Source: Palsa-504 sp963795795 (lineage in GTDB: Bacteria > Actinomycetota > Actinomycetes > Streptosporangiales > Streptosporangiaceae). Taken from it: a stretch of DNA of 64,000 nucleotides. The first letter of the stretch is position 1, and each line of letters starts with the position of its first letter. The position numbers and the translations under genes are program-made. Location: NCBI GenBank assembly GCA_963795795.1, contig CAWCJS010000024.1, positions 310,001 through 374,000 on the forward strand. The letters run 5' to 3'. The notes beneath the pieces were generated by a model. That model was not told the origin of the DNA and did not search any database. It worked only from the letters and a program-made list of their open reading frames with translations. Shown piece by piece: positions 57,938 to 64,000 of the stretch.

Positions 57938-58510
57938 CTAGGCGCCGGCTGCGGTGTCGGCGGTGGCGTCGGCTTTGGCGTCAGCGGTGGCGTCGGCGGC
58001 GTCCTGCGGGATGAAGTCACCCGCGGTCAGGCGCAGTGTGCGGAGCAGGTCGAAGATCTCCTTGAGCTGGCCAGGGCCATAGTCGCCGAGCCCGAACTCC
58101 GCCGCCATGAGGTCCCTGGTCGCCCGCTCCACCACGGCGCGGCCCCGCTCGGTGATCTCGGCCAGCCGACCGCGGCCGTCGGAGGGGTTCGGGCGGCGGA
58201 TGACCATGGCCTGGCGTTCCAGGCGGCTGATGGTGTTCGTGACGCTGGTGGGGTGGACCATCAGGCGCTCGCCGATGATGCTCAGCGGCAGGGCGCCGCG
58301 CCGGCTGAACGTGAGCAGCACCAGCGCCTCGTAGCGCGCGAAGGTCAGCTCGTAGGGGCGCAGCAGCGCGTCGAGCTCACCGAGGAGGATCTGCTGGGCG
58401 CGCATGATCGAGGTGACGGCGGCCATGGCCGGCGAGGGGCCGAACCTGACCTCCCAGATGCTCGCCGCCCGGTCGATGGGATCAAACGGCAACTCAAGCG
58501 GCTTACTCAC
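57938..58510 (-). CDS. MarR-family regulator
   Basis: 190 residues. MARR core: ELDALLRPYELTFARYEALV, LLTFSRRGALPLSIIGERLM, VHPTSVTNTISRLERQAMVI, RRPNPSDGRGRLAEITERG. The tail (AADATADAKADATADTAAGA) is an alternating Ala/Asp run encoded by short GGCGTCGGC-type repeats. On the same strand as, and 23 bases from, meaB, it may regulate the mutase genes; the palindrome at 55566 is a possible target. Confidence 0.9.
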   Translation of the reverse strand: MSKPLELPFDPIDRAASIWEVRFGPSPAMAAVTSIMRAQQILLGELDALLRPYELTFARYEALVLLTFSRRGALPLSIIGERLMVHPTSVTNTISRLERQAMVIRRPNPSDGRGRLAEITERGRAVVERATRDLMAAEFGLGDYGPGQLKEIFDLLRTLRLTAGDFIPQDAADATADAKADATADTAAGA

Positions 58511-58533
58511 GAGTATTACCGTAAACCCTAAGG

Positions 58534-59484
58534 TCAGGCGTCTGCCCGGGCGAGCAGTTCTTCGGCGGCCTGGAAGGGGTCCAGGGTCCCGGCCGCGACC
58601 CGGGCGGCCAGCTCGTCGATGCCGTCCGCGTCCAGCCGGGCGCGCAGCGTGGCCAGCGCCAGCGCGGTGATCTCCTCGCGCGCCCTGGCCTGTCGACGGC
58701 GGTCTAGCTCGCCGCTGGCGCGGAGCCAGGACCAGTGCGTGTCCAGGGCCTGCTCGAGCTCGACGATCCCGGGGTCGCGCAGGCCGCCGACGGCGACGGC
58801 TTCGATGATCGGCGGCTTCCAGGCACCAGGCTCGTAGCGCCCGAGCGCGATCATCGTGCGCAGGTCGCGGACCACCTGGTGCGAGTCGGGCTTGTCGGCC
58901 TTGTTCACCACGAACAGGTCGGCCACCTCGAGGATGCCGGCCTTGGCCGCCTGGATCGCGTCGCCCAGGCCCGGCGCGAGGAGCACGACCACGGAGTCGG
59001 CCAGCGCGGCCACCGCGACCTCGGCCTGCCCGACGCCGACGGTCTCGATCAGGATCACCTCGAACCCGGCCGCGTCGAGCACGCGGAGGGCCTGCGGCGT
59101 GGCCGCGGCCAGGCCGCCGAGGTGGCCGCGGGTGGCCATCGACCTGATGAACACCTGATCGTCGGTGGCGTGATCCTGCATCCGGACCCGGTCGCCGAGC
59201 AGCGCGCCGCCGGTGAACGGCGAGGTCGGGTCGACCGCGAGGACGGCCACGCGCAGGCCCGCGGCGCGGAAGGCCCCCACGAGCGCGCTGACCGTGGTGG
59301 ACTTCCCCACCCCCGGCGCCCCGGTCAGGCCGATGACGCGGGCCTGGCCGGTAAGCGGGAGAAGATCCTTGATGACCGAACGCAGTTGCGGTGATCCGTC
59401 CTCGACGAGCGAGAGCAGCCGGCCGAGGGCGCGCGCGTCGCCCGCGCGGGCCCGGTCGAGGGCGGCGGTGGTGTCGACGCCCAC
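58534..59484 (-). CDS. meaB: MeaB/ArgK-type GTPase, chaperone of B12-dependent acyl-CoA mutases
   Basis: 316-residue G3E GTPase. Walker A is GLTGAPGVGKSTTVSALVGA with Lys61, base II TSPFTGGALLGDRVRM, DxxG-type ETVGVGQAEVAVAALADSV, and specificity NKAD in LFVVNKADKPDSHQVVRDL. MeaB loads and protects adenosylcobalamin in methylmalonyl-, isobutyryl-CoA mutases. The nearby icmA gives it an obvious client. It starts seven bases after the thiolase stop on the same strand. Confidence 0.94.
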   Translation of the reverse strand: MGVDTTAALDRARAGDARALGRLLSLVEDGSPQLRSVIKDLLPLTGQARVIGLTGAPGVGKSTTVSALVGAFRAAGLRVAVLAVDPTSPFTGGALLGDRVRMQDHATDDQVFIRSMATRGHLGGLAAATPQALRVLDAAGFEVILIETVGVGQAEVAVAALADSVVVLLAPGLGDAIQAAKAGILEVADLFVVNKADKPDSHQVVRDLRTMIALGRYEPGAWKPPIIEAVAVGGLRDPGIVELEQALDTHWSWLRASGELDRRRQARAREEITALALATLRARLDADGIDELAARVAAGTLDPFQAAEELLARADA

Positions 59485-59491
59485 GACGGGC

Positions 59492-60693
59492 TTAGCCGCG
59501 GCCGCGGACGCGCAGCAGCAGCGCCTCGCCCTGGCCGCCGCCGCCGCACAGGCCCGCGGCGCCGAGTCCGCCGCCGCGACGGCCCAGCTCGTACATCAGG
59601 TGCAGGGCGATCCTGGCCCCGGAGGCCCCGACCGGGTGGCCGATCGCGATCGCGCCGCCGTTGACGTTCACCACGTCCGGGCCGACGCCCAGGTCGCGCA
59701 TCGACTGGATGGCCACGATCGCGAACGCCTCGTTGATCTCGATCAGGTCCAGGTCGGCCACGGTCAGCCCGGCCTTGGCCAGGGCCTGGGCGATGGCGCG
59801 GGACGGCTGGGAGTGCAGCGAGTTGTCGGGTCCCGCGACGTTGCCGTGCGCGCCGATCTCGGCGAGCACGGTCGCCCCGGCCCGCTCGGCGGCCTCGGCC
59901 GACATCACCACCAAGGCGGCGGCGCCGTCGGAGATCTGCGACGCCGTGCCCGCGGTGATCGTGCCGTCCTTCGCGAAGGCCGGCCTGAGCTTGGCCAGCG
60001 ACTCGGCGGTGGTGCCGGGGCGGATGCCCTCGTCCTCGGTCACCATCAGCTCCTCGCCCGCCCGCGCTGCGGGATGGCGACGGGGACGATCTCGGCGGCG
60101 AGCAGCCCGTTCTTGGTCGCCTCCGCCGCGCGCTGGTGCGAGAGCGCGGCGAACTCGTCCTGCTCGGCGCGGGTGATGCCCAGCTTGCGCCCGCTGTTCT
60201 CGGTGGACTCACCCATGGACAGGTGGTCGAACGCGTCGGTCAGGGCGTCCAGGGCCATCGAGTCGAGGACCTCGAAGGGGCCGTACTTGTAGCCGGCGCG
60301 GGAGTTCGGCAGCAGGTGGGGGGCGCGGGTCATGGACTCCATGCCGCCGGCCACGATCACGTCGTGCTCGCCCAGCCTGATCAGCTGCGCCGCGAGCGCG
60401 ATGGCGTCCAGGCCGGACAGGCACACCTTGTTGACCGTCAGCGCGGGGATCGTCATCGGGATCCCGGCCGCGACGGCCGCCTGCCGGGCGGTGATCTGGC
60501 CCGCGCCGGCCTGCAGGACCTGGCCCATGATCACGTACTGGACCTGGTCCGGGCTAACGCCCGCGCGGTGCAGGGCCTCGGCGATCGCGATGCCGCCGAG
60601 TTCGGTGGCCGTCTTGCTGGCCAGGGACCCGAGCAGGCGGCCGACGGGGGTCCTGGCGCCGCCGACGATGACCGGCTGACGTGGTTCACTCAT
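59492..60693 (-). CDS. acetyl-CoA C-acetyltransferase (frameshifted)
   Basis: About 400 residues from ATG 60693. N-terminal half: PVIVGGARTPVGRLLGSLAS, VIMGQVLQAGAGQITARQAA and Cys91 in NKVCLSGLDAIALAAQLI, then IVAGGMESMTRAPHLLP. After PVAIPQR near 60050 the frame moves by one base and the C-terminal half follows: EDEGIRPGTTAESLAKLRPA, DLIEINEAFAIVAIQSMRDL, NVNGGAIAIGHPVGASGARI and CGGGGQGEALLL. All catalytic parts (Cys, His, and the terminal Cys/Gly) are present across the frameshift. It belongs to the acyl-CoA cluster with meaB and mce. Confidence 0.92.
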
Positions 60694-60730
60694 ACCTGCA
60701 ACGATACCCAGCCGGTTGTCTCGAGGAGTT

Positions 60731-61180
60731 ATGGTGCTGCCCCTGCTGACCCGCATCGATCACGTCGGCATCGCGTGCGCGGACCTGGATCGGGCCGTGG
60801 GGCTTTACCAGGCGACGTTCGGGCTGGAGGTGGTGAGCATGGAGGTGAACCCCGAGCAGGGGGTCCGCGAGGCCATGCTCCGGGTGGGATCGGGCGCTGC
60901 GGGCCCCGGTCCGGGGCCCGGCTACATACAGCTGCTCGAGCCCCTGGGGGAGGACACTCCGGTGGGCCGGTTCCTGGCCCGGCGCGGGGAGGGAATCCAC
61001 CACGTGGGGTACGGCGTCAGCGACATCGGCTCGGTGATGGCCGAGATCGCGGGCACCGGCATCCGGCTCATCGACTCCCGGCCGCGGCACGGGTCGATGG
61101 GGGCGTCCATCGCCTTCCTGCACCCCGCTGACCTGGGCGGAGTGCTCACCGAACTCGTTCAGTTCGCCGACCCAGAGTGA
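60731..61180 (+). CDS. mce: methylmalonyl-CoA epimerase
   Basis: 149-residue VOC-fold metalloenzyme. ATG 60731 follows GAGGAG. Metal ligands are His11 (TRIDHVGIACADLDRA), His near 95 (GEGIHHVGYGVSDI) and Glu near 141 (VLTELVQFA), with GFLARRGEGIHHV as family motif. It is divergent from the thiolase (start-to-start 37 bases). Converts (2S)- to (2R)-methylmalonyl-CoA. In Streptomyces, mce adjoins the Scy/FilP genes as here. Confidence 0.93.
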   Translation: MVLPLLTRIDHVGIACADLDRAVGLYQATFGLEVVSMEVNPEQGVREAMLRVGSGAAGPGPGPGYIQLLEPLGEDTPVGRFLARRGEGIHHVGYGVSDIGSVMAEIAGTGIRLIDSRPRHGSMGASIAFLHPADLGGVLTELVQFADPE

Positions 61181-61387
61181 GTGCCCCGCCGCGGCGCGAA
61201 TCGCCAGGTTGAGCGCCCAGACGGGCGATAAGGGGATTTACCGGCCCGCATGGGATAGAGAACTCCGAAGGCACCGCCAAACCACCCGAGTAAGAGTAGT
61301 CTGCCTGTCACTGGGCGGGAGTCGTACCCGCACGCCGCCCCGCCGTAAAACCCCCGTCGCATTCACGTCTAGCCAGGATTAGGCCAC

Positions 61388-62821
61388 ATGCAATCGGACA
61401 TTGACGCCCAGCTGACCAACTTCTTCGAAGAAGCCCCGCCGCGCGAGTTCGCCACGGTCATGCGAGGCTACGACCGCCACCAGGTCGATGAGCACATCAG
61501 GAACATTGAGACCGAGGTGCGCCAGCACCGCGAGCAGACCGGGACCCTGAAGCGGGAGCTGTCCGAAGCGCACCGCCAGATCCAGGAGCAGGAACGCCCC
61601 ACGTACTCGGGCCTCGGCGCGCGCATCGAGCAGCTGCTGCGCCTCGCCGAGGAGCAGGCCACCGAGCTGGTCCAGGCCGCCCGGTCGGAGGCGAACGAGA
61701 TCAAGGCCGCGGCCAAGGTCGACGCGGCCGAGCTGCGCGCCGGCGCCGAGAACGAGGCCGCCGAGCTGCGCGCGAACGCCAAGCGCGAGACCGATGACCT
61801 GCGCGGGGCGGCCGAGCGCGAGGCCGACTCGATCAGGACCACCGCGCGGCGCGAGGCCGACGAGCTGACCTCGACCACCGAGCGCGAGGCGGCCAAGCTG
61901 CGCGCCACCGCCGATCACGAGGTCGCGGAGAAGCGCGCCGCCGCCGAGCGCGACATCGCGAAGCTGCGTACGTCGACCGAGCGGGAGGTGGCCCAGCTCA
62001 AGGCGACCGCCAAGCGCGAGCGGGACGAGATCCTCACCACCTCCAAGCGCCAGGCCGACGAGATGCGCAGCCAGGCGCAGCGGATCCTGGAGGAGAGCGA
62101 GGCCCAGCGCACCCAGGCCGAGGCCGAGTTCGAGATCCAGCTCGCGGCGCGCCGGGAAGAAGCCGAGCGCCAGGAGGCCGAGCGGCTGGCCGCCGCCCAG
62201 TCCGCCACGCAGAAGCTGGTCTCCGAGGCCGAGCAGCGGGCGTCCACGGCCGAGCAGCGGGCCGCCAAGGCTTCGGCCCAGGCCGACCAGACCCGCCGGG
62301 ACGCGGACCAGCACGCCAGGCAGCTGGTCAGCAACGCCAAGAAGAACGCCGACCAGATCGTCGGCCAGGCCAAGACCCAGGCCGAGCAGCTGCTCGCCGA
62401 GGTCAAGGCGGACGCCGAGCGCCGGCGCGCCGCGGCCCAGCGCGAGGTCGACGACCTCACCAGGCAGAAGGACAGCATCGCGAGCCACCTGGCGCAGGTG
62501 CGCCAGCTGCTCGGCGGGCAGCTGCCCGGAAGCCTGGCGGCCGAGCCGGCCAAGCCCGCCATCAGCGCCGAGCAGACCGCGCCGCGCAACGGCGGCGGCC
62601 CGGCTCCGGCGCCCGCCACGGTCCAGCAGGCTCCGCCTGCGGCCCACCAGGCTCCGCCTGCGGCCCACCAGGTCACCCAGGTGGCCCCGGCCCCGGCCCA
62701 GATGGCCGCGCAGCCCACGCAGGTGCAGGCCGCCCGGCCCGCGCCCGCTCCGGCCGGAGCGCAGGCCACGAAGCAGGGGGCCAACGGCAAGGAGGACGAC
62801 GAAGACTGGTGGACCGAGTAG
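61388..62821 (+). CDS. Scy/FilP-like coiled-coil polarity protein
   Basis: 477 residues starting MQSDIDAQLTNFFEEAPPRE. A DivIVA-like start (FATVMRGYDRHQVDEHIRNI) leads to a coiled coil of about 350 residues with unusual 11-/51-type periodicity of ERE-A-x-x-L-R-x-x-A units (RETDDLRGAAEREADSIRTT, AERDIAKLRTSTEREVAQLK). Then an Ala/Gln/Pro-rich linker and the acidic/aromatic tail EDDEDWWTE. Streptomyces Scy and FilP lie beside mce and direct polar growth; this single protein is intermediate in length. Cytoskeletal function is inferred by synteny and coiled coil. Confidence 0.82.
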   Translation: MQSDIDAQLTNFFEEAPPREFATVMRGYDRHQVDEHIRNIETEVRQHREQTGTLKRELSEAHRQIQEQERPTYSGLGARIEQLLRLAEEQATELVQAARSEANEIKAAAKVDAAELRAGAENEAAELRANAKRETDDLRGAAEREADSIRTTARREADELTSTTEREAAKLRATADHEVAEKRAAAERDIAKLRTSTEREVAQLKATAKRERDEILTTSKRQADEMRSQAQRILEESEAQRTQAEAEFEIQLAARREEAERQEAERLAAAQSATQKLVSEAEQRASTAEQRAAKASAQADQTRRDADQHARQLVSNAKKNADQIVGQAKTQAEQLLAEVKADAERRRAAAQREVDDLTRQKDSIASHLAQVRQLLGGQLPGSLAAEPAKPAISAEQTAPRNGGGPAPAPATVQQAPPAAHQAPPAAHQVTQVAPAPAQMAAQPTQVQAARPAPAPAGAQATKQGANGKEDDEDWWTE

Positions 62822-62844
62822 GGTCTTCGCCTTCTAGGTAGTCA

Positions 62845-62887
62845 GGCCGCGTCGCCGCTCATGTCCGGAGCGGCGGCGCGGCCTTTT
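62845..62887 (+). terminator. intrinsic terminator after the Scy/FilP-like gene
   Basis: GGCCGCGTCGCCGCTC pairs with GAGCGGCGGCGCGGCC (16 bases, one G-T pair), seven-base loop, then TTTT. Located 24 bases after the stop codon. Confidence 0.9.
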
Positions 62888-62909
62888 GCGTGCCCTGGTG
62901 CGGGCGGGG

Positions 62910-63401
62910 TCAGGTCACCGGCACGATCGTGGCCTCCACCAGGTGCCCGTCTTCGATGCGCAGCACGCCGAGGGTGCCCTGCGGCTGCCGCCTGCGGTCG
63001 GTCGGGGAGCCCGGGTTGACGATGCGCAGGCCGTAGGCGGACTCATCGAGCGGGATGTGCGAATGCCCGAACACGACCAGGTCCGCGCGGGGGAACCTGC
63101 GTCGCATCCGGGCCAGCCGACCGACGGCCGGACCGGAGTCGTGGATCATCGCCACGCTCAGCCCGTCCAGGTCGAACTCGGCGGTCTCGGCGGCGCCCCA
63201 GTCCGCTACGTCCGGCGCGTCGTTGTTCCCGAGCACGGCGACCACCGGAGCGTACTCGGCCAGCTCTTCGAGGACCCGGGCGACGCAGACATCACCCGCG
63301 TGCAGGATGAGGTCCGCTGCGCGCAGGTGCTCGGCCACCCGTGGCGGGCAGGATCGCCAGCGCCGCGGGGCGTGGGTATCGGACAGCACGACGACTCGCA
63401 C
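62910..63401 (-). CDS. YfcE/MJ0936-type metallophosphoesterase
   Basis: 163 residues from GTG 63401 (VRVVVLSDTHAPRRWRS), preferred over 63464 because the motif begins there. Motifs: SDTH, LILHAGDVCVARVLEEL, VVAVLGNNDAPDVADW, LDGLSVAMIHDSGPAVG, VVFGHSHIPLDE and IVNPGSPTDRR. This family includes bis(p-nitrophenyl)phosphate-cleaving YfcE; the natural substrate is unknown. Its gene lies tail-to-tail with the Scy/FilP-like gene and head-to-tail with the rightmost gene. Confidence 0.93.
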   Translation of the reverse strand: MRVVVLSDTHAPRRWRSCPPRVAEHLRAADLILHAGDVCVARVLEELAEYAPVVAVLGNNDAPDVADWGAAETAEFDLDGLSVAMIHDSGPAVGRLARMRRRFPRADLVVFGHSHIPLDESAYGLRIVNPGSPTDRRRQPQGTLGVLRIEDGHLVEATIVPVT

Positions 63402-63514
63402 GAATTCATCCTGCCCCGCCAATCCGCAATGCGGCCGATCGGAGGAGGAAATTCCGAATTGCACTTATCGGGTAAGTCAGGCGGACACGCGCTTCAACCT
63501 GCTACGATGCCTCG

Positions 63515-63597
63515 TCCGGCGACTATGTGCGCCGGGGGCGAGAGGGGAAGTGGGCCGCCCGGTTGAACGGGCCGGGCGGCCCGATCTGTCCCTTTTT
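63515..63597 (+). ncRNA. candidate small RNA with intrinsic terminator
   Basis: An orphan terminator (GGGCCGCCCGG 63552-63562 paired with CCGGGCGGCCC 63572-63582, then CCCTTTTT) faces right, but no + strand gene precedes it. An extended -10 (TGCTACGAT, 63500-63508) lies upstream and would give a transcript of about 80 bases. The -35 region is poor. No RNA family recognised. Confidence 0.4.
63552..63597 (+). terminator. strong intrinsic terminator, orientation +
   Basis: 11-base perfect GC stem, nine-base loop and T5 at 63593-63597. On the minus strand there is no T tract, so it is not well placed for the leftward gene ending at 63626. Confidence 0.8.
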
Positions 63598-63625
63598 CAT
63601 AACGTCTTTGATTGCTTCAGCAGTT

Positions 63626-64000
63626 TTATGGCTTTAGCAAGCCGAGGAGCCAGCCCGGGGACCGCACCTCGGCGCCGGCCGCGACGCAGCGGTCCCTTAG
63701 CTCGCGGTCGGCGGTGACGACGACCCGGCGGCCCGCCAGATCCCGGACCACGGCCACGATCGTGTCGTCCCCATGCCCCGGCGCGTGCACCACCCGGACG
63801 CCGTCACCCGGAGCCTCTTTGATGCGCGAACCCGCGGCGTTGGCGGCGCCCTCGAGCACCATGACGAACTCGGGCGGGCCGGTCTCGCCGGTTTCGCCCG
63901 TTTCGCCGGGGAGAACGGCCCGGCCGCTCGACGCCAGGGCGGCGATCTCGGCGTGCAGGCGGACCGCCGCCCCGGCCCGGTCCCGCCACCAGCCGTCGGG
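63626..64000 (-). CDS. PIN-like/NTP pyrophosphohydrolase-annotated protein (partial, runs off window)
   Basis: The visible C-terminal 124 residues read PDGWWRDRAGAAVRLHAEIA ... GRAVLPGETGETGETGPPEF, VMVLEGAANAAG, VRVVHAPGHGDDTIVAVVRD, RRVVVTADRELRDRCVAAGA, PGWLLGLLKP. ADRELRDR with HGDDTIV is the NYN/PIN-like nuclease pattern (acidic residues), although streptomycete homologues carry the name NTP pyrophosphohydrolase. The short GETGETGET run is a tandem of CGAAACGGG-type codons. The start is outside the window. Confidence 0.7.
   Translation of the reverse strand, partial: PDGWWRDRAGAAVRLHAEIAALASSGRAVLPGETGETGETGPPEFVMVLEGAANAAGSRIKEAPGDGVRVVHAPGHGDDTIVAVVRDLAGRRVVVTADRELRDRCVAAGAEVRSPGWLLGLLKP

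Noticed and set aside
61379..62668. Leftward open frame of 429 codons opposite the coiled-coil gene
   Set aside because: Leu/Gly/Arg periodicity is the complement of the ERE-A-L heptads.
63440..63600. 6C RNA or 6S RNA
   Set aside because: The region lacks the C-rich loops of 6C RNA and the long open hairpin of 6S RNA. Only an unassigned candidate sRNA is reported.
1..64000. CRISPR arrays, insertion sequences and prophage
   Set aside because: No regularly spaced direct repeats with unique spacers, no transposase and no phage structural genes were seen. The only recombinase has no element boundaries around it.

Overview
The window is high-GC DNA from an actinobacterium, probably a filamentous, Streptomyces-like soil or mycelial lineage whose family I cannot fix. 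Four things point there: a conserved block in the same order as around Mycobacterium Rv1330-Rv1341 (pncB, clpS, DUF2017, mec, cysO, cysM, MBL hydrolase, rph, rdgB); an mce gene next to a Scy/FilP-like coiled-coil gene, as in Streptomyces; a clpP pair with a PopR/ClgR-type regulator; and typical actinobacterial families (DUF3618, DUF3039, DUF2017, DUF222-HNH).

Layout. 1-5.3 kb: dxr (partial), a secreted alkaline-phosphatase-fold protein, pterin carbinolamine dehydratase, gcvT-gcvH. 5.5-7.8 kb: DUF3618 protein, a tandem repeat and a large palindrome in front of two clpP genes (the second lacks the catalytic Ser), and a PopR-like regulator ending in LAA. 7.9-13.2 kb: two-component system flanking an ABC transporter. 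13.4-22.2 kb: MFS exporter, a divergent THI5/NMT1-like and HD-domain pair, small secreted proteins, an amidinohydrolase-GntR-M20 operon, a lipoprotein and tRNA-Leu. 22.2-29.5 kb: Bcp, then the conserved rdgB-to-pncB block with the CysO/Mec/CysM cysteine route. 29.5-37.5 kb: ECF sigma with two membrane propeller-like proteins, YbaK-like deacylase, a tyrosine recombinase beside a dif-like palindrome, two V-x-x-T-V repeat surface proteins and a LuxR regulator. 37.5-40.8 kb: a compact peptide-export cassette (double-glycine precursor, HlyD-like protein, C39-peptidase ABC exporter). 40.9-53.8 kb: YcxB-like protein, methyltransferase, PncA, FAD monooxygenase, DUF222-HNH, YqgE, MarR, Ser/Thr kinase, YbbN, ArsR with an SRPBCC-YCII fusion, Gfo/Idh oxidoreductase, VapBC-like pair. 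53.8-64 kb: an acyl-CoA mutase module (IcmA-type mutase, MeaB GTPase, thiolase, methylmalonyl-CoA epimerase) interleaved with an ECF/propeller pair and a MarR gene, then a Scy/FilP-like protein, a YfcE-type phosphoesterase, a candidate small RNA and a partial nuclease-like gene.

Quality note. At least eight conserved genes need a single-base frame change to read through (dxr, both ABC transporter subunits, DUF2017, pncB, the DUF222-HNH gene, the thiolase, and the double-glycine precursor). Several are normally essential, so residual assembly indels are the simplest explanation, and I give full-length spans for them. Short tandem duplications at gene ends are also unusually frequent (rdgB, FAD monooxygenase, vapB, pncB).
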